From Ferruginibacter sp. (GTDB lineage: Bacteria > Bacteroidota > Bacteroidia > Chitinophagales > Chitinophagaceae): a stretch of 35,763 nt of DNA. Below the pieces are notes generated by a model. That model was not told the origin of the DNA. It made no database searches and worked only from the letters and a program-made list of their open reading frames with translations. The position numbers and the translations under genes were made by a program. Each line of letters starts with the position of its first letter. Within the stretch, counting starts at the first letter, position 1. Positions 7,980-15,778 of the stretch are shown here, in pieces. The stretch lies in NCBI GenBank assembly GCA_025963635.1, contig JAOQAK010000098.1, positions 1 through 35,763 on the forward strand, given 5' to 3'.

Positions 7980-8489
7980 TTATTGCCGATCGTAGCTATT
8001 GAACCCAAGCTGTTCCTTTAATTTTTCCACCACGTTAAAAATGATCGGGCACAGTGGATAATACATCATGGTGCCAAAATATCTTTGGGTGAAGTTTGGT
8101 TTATGGAGATGGGGAAAATCCCTGCAACTTGTGAACCGGTGTGAGTATATCGAGCAGGTGGTGCCTGTTAAAAAATGACAAGGAATACTATTGATGACCA
8201 TTTGCCCTGTTTGGCTTTCTTCTATGTATTTTTCTTTTAGTTTAGCCGGGCTGGTTTGAAATACCTCTGAGAGTGAGTCAATTTCTTCAGCGGTTACACT
8301 GATAAGCGACTTACAACAATTACCACAAGTGGTACAATCTACCTGGGGAGCGATTTGCTGGTTCAATGAATGAACCTGTACATCTGTTTGCAATGGTTGC
8401 TGTTGGTGAAGAAAGTTTCTGAACGCTTCATTTTCGGATTCTTTTTCAGCAGCGATGCGCTTAATGCTTTCCAGGTCAGTTACCAGCAC
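7980..8489 (-). CDS. YkgJ-type cysteine cluster protein
   Basis: A 169-residue cytoplasmic protein of the YkgJ/UPF0153 zinc/iron-chelating domain family. The cysteine signature is CTTCGNCC at about 52-59, then PCHFL, TCSIYSHRFTSCRDFPH and a final LCP; these Cys residues are thought to hold a metal. Biochemical function is unknown. No usable ATG precedes the cluster: the only sensible start is GTG at 8489, 21 bases after the TPR gene stop, and an in-frame stop closes the frame just upstream. It is the last gene of the DUF1579-TPR-YkgJ group. Confidence 0.85.
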   Translation of the reverse strand: MLVTDLESIKRIAAEKESENEAFRNFLHQQQPLQTDVQVHSLNQQIAPQVDCTTCGNCCKSLISVTAEEIDSLSEVFQTSPAKLKEKYIEESQTGQMVINSIPCHFLTGTTCSIYSHRFTSCRDFPHLHKPNFTQRYFGTMMYYPLCPIIFNVVEKLKEQLGFNSYDRQ

Positions 8490-8510
8490 TATGAAAGTTT
8501 GAGGATTTTG

Positions 8511-10259
8511 TTAAAAGATAATAGGTAAATCCATCATTTTGTCTGCGGCAGTCGCTTTATCGAGTTGCTTCTTGATAGCGGACGCTTCATCATATTTTTT
8601 TTGTTTTTGGAGCGATTCATACAAGCCCTTTAACGACCAATGGTTATTTGGATTTTCTTTTAGGTCTTCTTTATAATTTATTTCCGCTTTTGCAAAAGCG
8701 CCTGATTTTAAGAACGCTGCTCCCAGCCATTCTCTTGCGGGCAATAGCCAGTCTTTTGGTTCGTTGTAGATCATATCGGTTTCAAATTTCAGTGCGGTGG
8801 AAAATAAATTGATTGCGGAGGGCAAATTACCTTCCTGTTCCGCTATCACCCCTTCCAGTAATTTTTCTGCTACTTTAGCGGCATCAGCAGGTGCATTGAA
8901 CGGTTGCATTACGACCAACATATCCGGATGATTCATTTTTTCCCGCATCAGGCTTAATTCTTTTTTTGCCTCATTTGTCTTGTTTTTTCTTGCCATGGCC
9001 ATGCCTCTCGCCCAGTGGCCCAATACATTTGCATACACGTACCCTTGAGGGATCTCCTGGCTAGCCAGGATGGCTTCCCATTTTCCAAACCGAACGTTGT
9101 TCAGTACCGGCGTCATATACACATATTGAATAAAGCCGCCTAATGGAGCCGGTAATGACATAAAGGATGTATCAAAACTTTCCCTGCATGCGTCCGCAGC
9201 TTTTGAGCTATAACGATAGCCCTTGCCCATCATGGCGCAAGCTGTTTGCATGTGCAGGTTATGGATAAGATAGAGTGGTGAATTATTAGCGACATCCGGG
9301 TAAACAGCCAGGTATTGCTTAAATCCATTTATTGACAACTCATTTACTTTGGTGCCTTCATCGTATAATCCACTGCGGATATAGATATGGGATGGCATAT
9401 GTACCATGTGAGAAACCGATGGCATCAATTGCGATAAACGCTTTGCACTCGGCAATGCCCTTTGTGGATTACCGGATGCTTCCACGGAATGGATATAATA
9501 ATGATTAAGGCCCGGATGTACAGGAGATTGTTGCAGGCCTTTTTCCAATACCTGTAATATCGAGGCTGTCCAGGGTTGGGCATCACCATTGTGTTTCCAG
9601 TATTCCCATGGGTGTTGTAGCATCAGGGCATCCGCATATAGCGCAGCAACATCTGCATCATTCGGAAATTGGCTATATGCTTCCTTCATTTCATCAGCAT
9701 ACGATTGGTTTAACGAGACCCTGCTGACCGTACTGTCACTAACATACCGCTGGCTCATGGCATTTATTAAAGCTTTCTCCTTGGCAGTACAATTAGCAGA
9801 CAAAGAAATTGCTTTTTGCGCTACTGCAAAGGCCTCCGGCGTATAGGAGTATGCAAAGTCGTTGATATTAGGGCCAAAGGCCAATGCCTGTGCCCAATAA
9901 ATCATCGCATTAGTGCTGTCAAATTGGGCCGCTTTTTTAAAAGAAGCCATCGCTTCAATGATATGGAACGAGTAATACATATTGATACCCTGCTGAAAAT
10001 ACAGGTGGGCGCTATCATTTTTTGATGAGATATTCCATTGATAATTGCCCCAGCCAGTTAATATGCTGATTCCGTTGGCAAGGCTGTCGCTGTTTAAATG
10101 GTTCCAATCGGGAGAACATCCCACGATGTACTTGTTTTTAAAAGCTTCTTCCCGTGAAATAAATTGAGGGTTGCCGCCGGCAGGCTTTTGTGTGAAACGA
10201 AATGCAAACAACAACAGCAATGCGGCAAAAACTGCAAAAAATATTACTTTATTTTTCAT
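8511..10259 (-). CDS. Membrane-anchored TPR protein with conserved histidine cluster
   Basis: A 582-residue protein with an N-terminal hydrophobic segment (about 4-20) that is an anchor or uncleaved signal, followed by helical TPR-like repeats (for example SFHIIEAMASFKKAAQFD and, near the C-terminus, LKENPNNHWSLKGLYESL). A middle block is unusually rich in spaced histidines and methionines: HPGLNHYYIHSVEAS (248-262), SHMVHMPSHIYIRSG (283-297) and LIHNLHMQ (331-338). I recall this block as a widespread feature of a TPR family with no assigned function; the spacing suggests metal binding, which is inference. ATG 10259 is preferred over an in-frame TTG two codons upstream. It lies 71 bases after the DUF1579 gene and 21 before the YkgJ gene. 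Confidence 0.8.
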   Translation of the reverse strand: MKNKVIFFAVFAALLLLFAFRFTQKPAGGNPQFISREEAFKNKYIVGCSPDWNHLNSDSLANGISILTGWGNYQWNISSKNDSAHLYFQQGINMYYSFHIIEAMASFKKAAQFDSTNAMIYWAQALAFGPNINDFAYSYTPEAFAVAQKAISLSANCTAKEKALINAMSQRYVSDSTVSRVSLNQSYADEMKEAYSQFPNDADVAALYADALMLQHPWEYWKHNGDAQPWTASILQVLEKGLQQSPVHPGLNHYYIHSVEASGNPQRALPSAKRLSQLMPSVSHMVHMPSHIYIRSGLYDEGTKVNELSINGFKQYLAVYPDVANNSPLYLIHNLHMQTACAMMGKGYRYSSKAADACRESFDTSFMSLPAPLGGFIQYVYMTPVLNNVRFGKWEAILASQEIPQGYVYANVLGHWARGMAMARKNKTNEAKKELSLMREKMNHPDMLVVMQPFNAPADAAKVAEKLLEGVIAEQEGNLPSAINLFSTALKFETDMIYNEPKDWLLPAREWLGAAFLKSGAFAKAEINYKEDLKENPNNHWSLKGLYESLQKQKKYDEASAIKKQLDKATAADKMMDLPIIF

Positions 10260-10330
10260 TTGCAATAATTTTTGAAGAAGATCAATGTTGGAAAACGGCT
10301 TGTACTTTACCGGGAAATAGAATGCTGGCG

Positions 10331-10900
10331 CTATTTTTTCCTGGTAGATTTTATTTCCATCGTTTTCTTTTCTGTCCCATTCTTGTTTTCATACATTTCG
10401 AATTGCTGGGTATCGTTGTCAATAAATTTGATTACCTGCTTCATCGTTCCCTCTTTTCCCGTCATGGGATCAAGGGCTTTTCCTGTTAAGGTGATTGATT
10501 TTGTTGGCTCATCCCAGGTGCCTTCCATGGTGATGGTGCCAGTGCCGAAATTATCGATCCATGTGGAAGTAAAAACTTTTTTGGCATTGTCATACCCCAT
10601 GATCGACATTCCTTCAAACGGCATCCCCATCATCATCCCCGTAGTTTTAGCCACCTGGTAACGGCCTCCCATGATCATTTCGTTTTTGGAGGTGGCGGTG
10701 GACTTCGTTGGTGGTTGGCTGGGGTCCATCCACATGGTAATTTCCTCGTTCCATTCACCGTTCGCCTGGGCCATCATTTTATGCACTTCGCCCGGGGTCA
10801 TATAATCTTGCCAGGCTTTCATTTCAGTTTCTGTTTGTGCTGTCAGCGTGGTTCCAAATAACATTGAAACAATGCTGAACATTGGGATCATTTTTTTCAT
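10331..10900 (-). CDS. Exported DUF1579-family protein
   Basis: A 189-residue protein with a signal peptide (MKKMIPMFSIVSMLFGTTLTAQ). The mature part starts with a helical EMKAWQDYMTPGEVHKMMAQANGEW and continues with beta strands such as IMGGRYQVAKTTG, FEGMSIMGYDNAKKVFTSTWIDNFGTG and GTWDEPTKSITLTG, characteristic of DUF1579, a lipocalin-like beta-barrel fold of unknown function. It is notably rich in Met near MGGRYQ...GMMMGMPFEGMSIMG. The frame is open upstream to 10957, but ATG 10900 begins the signal peptide. It is the first gene of a minus-strand group with the TPR and YkgJ-type genes. Confidence 0.85.
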   Translation of the reverse strand: MKKMIPMFSIVSMLFGTTLTAQTETEMKAWQDYMTPGEVHKMMAQANGEWNEEITMWMDPSQPPTKSTATSKNEMIMGGRYQVAKTTGMMMGMPFEGMSIMGYDNAKKVFTSTWIDNFGTGTITMEGTWDEPTKSITLTGKALDPMTGKEGTMKQVIKFIDNDTQQFEMYENKNGTEKKTMEIKSTRKK

Positions 10901-11078
10901 ATTAAAACGATTTTGATAACCAAAATACAGTTTATTTATTTCAATGTAAAGCCTCACTTGATAATTTTTTTGCTTAAGTGTTTAAGTATACGGCTGGTCA
11001 AACCGGCATATTTGATACAGAAGAATTTGTTATGCACAGGTGTTATTAATCCACTGCTTTTCTCTATCCCTGATTAAC

Positions 11079-11086
11079 TATATTTG
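11079..11086 (+). promoter_or_regulatory. Putative -7 element (TATATTTG) for parE
   Basis: TATATTTG matches the Bacteroidota -7 consensus TAnnTTTG in the 314-base divergent region between the DUF1579 gene and parE. A T-rich run (11058-11061) sits about where a -33 would be but lacks the G. It would give a leader of roughly 120 bases. The rest of the gap (10901-11214) is AT-rich, with no other gene seen. Confidence 0.5.
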
Positions 11087-11214
11087 CATCATTAAAAAAA
11101 TACTAAAAATATTAGTAGCTTGCGGACTCAAAAGGGGCTTTAAGTATTTCAAAAATATTACAAAAACTAAAAAATAATCACAAATCGTATTTAGGAAGCT
11201 GAACAAATTAAAAA

Positions 11215-13104
11215 ATGGCAGAAAAAGATAGAATTGAAGTGGATTATAATGAAGACTCCATACGTAGCCTCGATTGGAAGGAACATATTCGCTTGCGGCC
11301 AGGCATGTACATTGGCAAACTGGGAGATGGCAGCAGTGCCGATGATGGCGTTTATGTGTTAATGAAAGAGGTGATCGATAATTGTATCGATGAGCATACG
11401 ATGGGATATGGCAGGCATGTGGATGTAACGATTAATGGCAAAACAATCAGTGTGCGAGACTATGGTCGTGGTATCCCGTTGGGGAAAGTAGTAGATGTGG
11501 TGAGCAAAATCAATACAGGAGCAAAATATGACAGCAAGGCTTTTCAGAAAAGCGTAGGGCTAAACGGTGTGGGCACCAAGGCGGTGAATGCCCTGAGTGA
11601 ATATTTTAAGGTTACGGCCTACCGGGAAGGAAAAGAAAAGACAGCTGAATTTCAAAAGGGGGTCTTAATTAAGGAGCATAAAGAAACCGTCACCAAAGAA
11701 GAGAACGGCACTTTTGTGACATTTATCCCCGATGAAGCGATCTTCAAAAACTTTCACTTTGTACAGGAATATCTTGATAACCAGTTTTGGAATTATTGTT
11801 ATTTAAATGCGGGGCTGGTAATGAACCTGAATGGGAAGCGCTATGTGAGCAAAAATGGGCTGCTCGACCTGCTGCAACGTAAAACCAACGAGGATGAGAT
11901 TCGTTACCCCATTATCCATATAAAGGGGCCGGACATCGAACTGGCGGTGACCCATGAAAATGCTTACGGCGAAGACTATTATAGTTTTGTTAACGGTCAG
12001 TTTACCACCCAGGGCGGAACTCACCTTGCCGCATTCAGGGAAATGTATGTGAAAACGATTCGGGACTTCTATAAAAAGGATTACGACGCAGCCGACATTC
12101 GCGGAAGTATTTGTGCCGCCCTGAGCATAAGGGTGCAGGAACCTGTTTTTGAAAGTCAGACCAAAACAAAACTGGGTTCCCCTACAGTTTATGAAGGCGG
12201 TCCCAGCATGAAGAATTTTATCGGCGACTTTTTAGGGAAGGAATTGGACAATTACCTGCATAAAAATCCTGCTACTGCTGAAGCGTTAAAAAGAAGAATT
12301 GAACAAAATGAAAGAGAACGGAAGGAATTGTCGGGCATTCGCAAACTGGCGAATGAAAGGGCAAAAAAAGCCAACCTGCATAATAAAAAATTGAGGGATT
12401 GTAAGTTTCATTACAATGACGAAGCTACTGGTAAAGACAAGGAAAACATTCTTGAAAAACAAAAGGAGAGTACCATTTTTATTACCGAAGGAGATAGTGC
12501 AAGCGGTAGCATCACCAAGGCTCGCAATGTGAATACGCAGGCTGTGTTTAGTTTGCGGGGCAAGCCCCTCAATTGTTTCGGACTTACCAAAAAAGTGGTT
12601 TACGAAAATGAGGAGTTCAATTTACTTCAGCATGCACTGGATATCGAAGATGGCTACGAAACATTGCGCTATAATAATATCGTGTTTGCTACCGATGCCG
12701 ACGTGGACGGTTTACATATCAGGCTGTTATTGATGACATTTTTCCTGCAGTTCTTTCCCGACCTGGTAAAGAATGGCCATGTCTATATTTTAGAAACCCC
12801 ACTGTTCAGGGTACGCAATAAGCAACAAACGATCTATTGTTACGATGAAACTGAAAAGCAGGCGGCAATAAATAAACTCGGCTCCAAACCGGAGATTACA
12901 AGGTTTAAAGGATTGGGTGAGATAAGTCCGGATGAGTTTGCAAGGTTTATCGGGCGGGATATGAAACTGCAGCCCGTTATGATGCTACCGGATACGCATA
13001 TTCAGCAGTTGCTCGAATACTATATGGGAAAGAATACCCCCAGCCGCCAGGATTTTATCATTGATAATTTGAAGATAGAATTGGATTTGGTGGAAGGGGA
13101 ATGA
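11215..13104 (+). CDS. parE: DNA topoisomerase IV subunit B
   Basis: A 629-residue type IIA topoisomerase ATPase subunit. With ParC it decatenates and relaxes DNA using ATP. The GHKL ATPase motifs are present: RPGMYIG (28-34), EVIDNCIDE with the catalytic-site Asn56, DYGRGIP (82-88) and GLNGVGTKAVNALS (115-128). The Toprim domain has EGDSASGS with E425 and the DADVDG metal site (494-499). EGDSASGS, rather than the gyrase-type EGDSAGGS, together with the parC gene downstream, supports topoisomerase IV. The GyrB-specific insert is absent, consistent with the length. parC lies downstream on the same strand, but four accessory genes intervene. Confidence 0.95.
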   Translation: MAEKDRIEVDYNEDSIRSLDWKEHIRLRPGMYIGKLGDGSSADDGVYVLMKEVIDNCIDEHTMGYGRHVDVTINGKTISVRDYGRGIPLGKVVDVVSKINTGAKYDSKAFQKSVGLNGVGTKAVNALSEYFKVTAYREGKEKTAEFQKGVLIKEHKETVTKEENGTFVTFIPDEAIFKNFHFVQEYLDNQFWNYCYLNAGLVMNLNGKRYVSKNGLLDLLQRKTNEDEIRYPIIHIKGPDIELAVTHENAYGEDYYSFVNGQFTTQGGTHLAAFREMYVKTIRDFYKKDYDAADIRGSICAALSIRVQEPVFESQTKTKLGSPTVYEGGPSMKNFIGDFLGKELDNYLHKNPATAEALKRRIEQNERERKELSGIRKLANERAKKANLHNKKLRDCKFHYNDEATGKDKENILEKQKESTIFITEGDSASGSITKARNVNTQAVFSLRGKPLNCFGLTKKVVYENEEFNLLQHALDIEDGYETLRYNNIVFATDADVDGLHIRLLLMTFFLQFFPDLVKNGHVYILETPLFRVRNKQQTIYCYDETEKQAAINKLGSKPEITRFKGLGEISPDEFARFIGRDMKLQPVMMLPDTHIQQLLEYYMGKNTPSRQDFIIDNLKIELDLVEGE

Positions 13105-13111
13105 AAAAGAT

Positions 13112-13132
13112 AAAAATTAAGAATTAAAAATT
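13112..13132 (+). repeat. Left 21-bp inverted repeat flanking the four-helix-bundle gene
   Basis: This AT-only-plus-one-G stretch, beginning AAAAATTAAGAATT, is the exact reverse complement of 13694-13714. A diverged copy also follows the gene stop (about 13573-13595). Confidence 0.85.
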
Positions 13133-13208
13133 CCAATTGTTCAATGATTTAAAGAAATAAGTGTAAGTTTTTGATTTAGAAAATAATCCACCTGTAATTA
13201 CAAATCCT

Positions 13209-13574
13209 ATGAATGAGGGTAACATAGTTGTTGAGAAATCTTATAAGTTTGGTTTGCGGATTGTAAAGCTTTACATGCTACTCAGGAAAAATAAGGTGGA
13301 AAGGGAACTGCTGATCCAACTATTAAAAAGCGGCACATCAATAGGTGCAAATGTGGAAGAGGCAGAGGGTGGACAATCAGGTGCAGATTTTATTCACAAA
13401 ATGGGAATTGCTTATAAAGAAGCAAGGGAAGTTCATTACTGGCTTCGGATTTTACATGATAGCAACCTGCTTGAGTTAAAGTTAGCTGAATCATTCGTTG
13501 CAGATGCAGAAGAATTAAAAAGAATACTTGCATCAATTTTAAAGACCAGCAAAGCTAGGATGGGAAAAAAATAA
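13209..13574 (+). CDS. Four-helix bundle protein (S23/23S rRNA-IVS family)
   Basis: A 121-residue all-helical protein of the four helix bundle / 23S rRNA intervening-sequence family. The diagnostic segment SGTSIGANVEEAEGGQS (about 42-58) is followed by FIHKMGIAYKEAREVHYWLRIL. Members form homopentamers; a relative, Avd, assists diversity-generating retroelements, but most free-standing copies have no known role. No reverse transcriptase or template repeat is visible here. The gene is bracketed by perfect 21-bp inverted repeats and sits in the accessory stretch between parE and parC, suggesting it was inserted. Confidence 0.92.
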   Translation: MNEGNIVVEKSYKFGLRIVKLYMLLRKNKVERELLIQLLKSGTSIGANVEEAEGGQSGADFIHKMGIAYKEAREVHYWLRILHDSNLLELKLAESFVADAEELKRILASILKTSKARMGKK

Positions 13575-13693
13575 GAATTTAAAAATTAAAATTAACAGGA
13601 AAGTGAGCAAATATATTCCCTAAAATGATGGCAGGATTTCTTTGTCATTCCACCGTAAGTAAATCGAAAAAAATGTGCCCTGCAGGCATTCCT

Positions 13694-13714
13694 AATTTTT
13701 AATTCTTAATTTTT
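13694..13714 (-). repeat. Right 21-bp inverted repeat flanking the four-helix-bundle gene
   Basis: Exact reverse complement of 13112-13132, ending 8 bases before the DUF1835 start codon. The spacer between the four-helix-bundle stop and this repeat (13575-13693) has no gene. Confidence 0.85.
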
Positions 13715-13722
13715 AATTAAAC

Positions 13723-14532
13723 ATGATCCACATAGTATTCAATGAATCGGATATACGGGTATTAAAAGAAGCCATTGCATTGGACGAAAGCCTGCAGGGG
13801 GAAGTAGTACAAATAAAAGATGATTATGCTGTAGGCCCTTTAAGCAACATTTACATTGGTGAGGGAATTGATAACCGTAAACAATGGTGGAAGACTGTTT
13901 TGGCCGGTGGTGATTATGAGGGCAAGGTGGAAACCCGCGAAGTGGATGATCAAAAAACAGTGGCTGAATTAGTGGGTAGCATGCGTAGAAATGAAGACGA
14001 GGGTATATGGATTTGGGCAGCCCAAAACAAACATGATGTAAGTGGATATTACTGGCTTGCTAAATACATGAAAGAATTCCAGGGAAGGGTTTTTATTCTT
14101 TACCTGAATAACCTTCCTTTTATCAATGAGAAAGGAAATATTTTTTATCCTAACTGGCTGCATGAAATTCCGGCACGTGAGTTTCTAAAAGCAAAGAAAC
14201 TCGCCAGGGAAATTACTTTAAGTGAGTTTGAAGTGGATCCGGATGAATGGACCAGGCTCTGTGAAGAAAACAAAGGGATCAGGATATTGGAAGGCGGAAA
14301 GAAATTAGTACAGGAAGATTATGAGTATTATGATGCTGAATTAAAAAAATACATTACCCCTGATTGGCAGAAAGCCTCCAAAATTATTACGCAATATTTA
14401 AGTAAATCCAAACAAACCACTGGCGATGCATACCTGCTGTGGCGGCTAAAGGAAATGATAGCAGGTGAACTGGTGGATGTCCAGGGAAAGATCGGTAATA
14501 TGAAAGAATTTGAAATAAAATCGAAAGTTTAG
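13723..14532 (+). CDS. DUF1835 (plus DUF3658-like) domain protein
   Basis: A 269-residue soluble protein. The N-terminal half (MIHIVFNESDIRVLKEAIAL, then VVQIKDDYAVGPLSNIY, and IWIWAAQNKHDVSGYYWLAKYM) matches the DUF1835 pattern; the C-terminal region with an Arg/Glu-rich helix and YLLWRLKEMIAGELVDVQG resembles the domain that usually follows it (DUF3658). Function is unknown in the family. ATG 13723 starts the family-typical MIHIVF strand. The VOC gene begins 5 bases after its stop, so the two are surely cotranscribed. Confidence 0.82.
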   Translation: MIHIVFNESDIRVLKEAIALDESLQGEVVQIKDDYAVGPLSNIYIGEGIDNRKQWWKTVLAGGDYEGKVETREVDDQKTVAELVGSMRRNEDEGIWIWAAQNKHDVSGYYWLAKYMKEFQGRVFILYLNNLPFINEKGNIFYPNWLHEIPAREFLKAKKLAREITLSEFEVDPDEWTRLCEENKGIRILEGGKKLVQEDYEYYDAELKKYITPDWQKASKIITQYLSKSKQTTGDAYLLWRLKEMIAGELVDVQGKIGNMKEFEIKSKV

Positions 14533-14537
14533 TTTTT

Positions 14538-14924
14538 ATGAAGATCAGGGCAATTCATCACGTGGCAATACTTACCGATGATTATGAGCGCAGCAAAGGC
14601 TTTTACGTGGATGTGCTGGGTTTTGAAGTGTTGAAAGAAACCTACCGTGAAGACAGGCAATCTTATAAACTTGACCTGGCAATAAACGGGCAGTATCAAA
14701 TAGAATTATTTTCTTTTCCTGAATACAGGGAAAGAGCTTCCTTTCCTGAACAAAAAGGATTACGCCACCTGGCATTCGCAGTAGATGATATAGCGCTTTC
14801 TGTCGCTGATCTGATTAAAAAGGGAGTGGAGGTGCAGGGTATCAGAACGGACGAAATAACGAATAAAAGATTTTGTTTTTTCTATGATCCCAATGGGCAA
14901 CCGTTGGAGTTGTATGAGCTGTAA
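14538..14924 (+). CDS. VOC family protein, YaeR/GloA2-like
   Basis: A 128-residue vicinal oxygen chelate protein resembling the YaeR/SMU1112c branch of glyoxalase I-like proteins. Likely metal ligands are His8 (IHHVAI), a Glu in QIELFSFPEY, His in GLRHLAFAVDD and the Glu in GQPLELYEL at the C-terminus. True glyoxalase I activity is unproven for this branch. It follows the DUF1835 gene by 5 bases. After its stop come four short hairpins and the RAYT gene. Confidence 0.88.
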   Translation: MKIRAIHHVAILTDDYERSKGFYVDVLGFEVLKETYREDRQSYKLDLAINGQYQIELFSFPEYRERASFPEQKGLRHLAFAVDDIALSVADLIKKGVEVQGIRTDEITNKRFCFFYDPNGQPLELYEL

Positions 14925-14955
14925 AGACCTTTGGTTCTTGAAGTCAAAATTAGGA

Positions 14956-15170
14956 CCGCTCCGATGGAACGGAAGTATGCAGCTGTTTTATTACAAAGCG
15001 GGTGCCCCCATGGGGCAAATCAGGCATCAGAACTACAATGGATGTTTAAAAGATGAATTGCAGCTAAACGTTTGGATTGTATGATGATCTATGCAATTAA
15101 AATGCTCCGTAGGAGCAAGCTCTTTGTAGAAGAAGAGAAGTTCGGTTGCGGTTTGGCTCCATAGGAGCCA
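14956..15170. repeat. Cluster of four short hairpins upstream of the RAYT gene
   Basis: Four short palindromes, all with 3-base loops, lie in 215 bases: CCGCTCC-GAT-GGAACGG (14956-14972, one mismatch), TGCCCC-CAT-GGGGCA (15003-15017), TGCTCC-GTA-GGAGCA (15103-15117) and TGGCTCC-ATA-GGAGCCA (15154-15170). The last two share the core CTCC-N3-GGAG, and the first nearly does. GTAG occurs across the third hairpin and at about 15126. This is the kind of structure that IS200-like/RAYT transposases recognise. The stretch from 14925 to 15206 holds no gene. Confidence 0.75.
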
Positions 15171-15206
15171 CCTCTAAAAGCCAACTTTAAAAGGTAAACT
15201 ATTATT

Positions 15207-15668
15207 ATGCCAAATACATACACACAATTATTAACACAATTGGTTTTTGCTGTAAAGGGAAGGCATAACCTTATCGACGAGTCTTTCAGGGAGCGGCTCG
15301 AAAAATTTATCTGTGTAACAGCAACAAACAGGAAACATAAACCGCTTGCCATTTATTGCATGCCCGACCATTTACATTTACTTATCGGATTAAATCCTGA
15401 ACAGGCCATTTCTGATTTGGTAAAGGAAATTAAAACAAGTTCAAATGGCTTGATAAATGATAACCGCTTTACGAAACATAAATTTTATTGGCAGGAAGGG
15501 TTTGGCGCTTTTTCTTATTCCAGGTCTGCTTTGAATGATGTGGTTAAATATGTACTCAATCAAAAAGAACATCATAAAAAGAAAACGTTTAAAGAAGAGT
15601 ATATTGATTTTTTGGATAAGTTTCAGATTGCATATGATAATAAATACTTGTTTGAATTTTATGAATGA
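15207..15668 (+). CDS. RAYT / IS200-like Y1 transposase
   Basis: A 153-residue HUH single-tyrosine transposase. The metal-binding HUH motif is MPDHLHLLIG (H55, H57) and the likely nucleophile is Tyr115 in DVVKYVLNQKEHH, preceded by the family's YWQEGFGAFSYSRS. It is close to IS200 TnpA and to REP-associated tyrosine transposases, which cut and join single-stranded DNA at hairpins. It appears complete and uninterrupted. There is no partner tnpB and no obvious long ends, but four short hairpins lie just upstream, which favours a domesticated or REP-associated role. It sits directly before parC. Confidence 0.9.
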   Translation: MPNTYTQLLTQLVFAVKGRHNLIDESFRERLEKFICVTATNRKHKPLAIYCMPDHLHLLIGLNPEQAISDLVKEIKTSSNGLINDNRFTKHKFYWQEGFGAFSYSRSALNDVVKYVLNQKEHHKKKTFKEEYIDFLDKFQIAYDNKYLFEFYE

Positions 15669-15778
15669 AATGCTTCGTTTTAGAAACACGTTCAATTCAG
15701 ATGGATTCTTCAATAATTTTTATAATTACGATACAGGAACGATTAAAATATTTCACCCTAACCGAGTAGTATTTCGCA

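Noticed and set aside
13209..13574. Avd accessory gene of a diversity-generating retroelement
   Set aside because: The fold family is the same, but no reverse transcriptase, template repeat or variable target gene is nearby.
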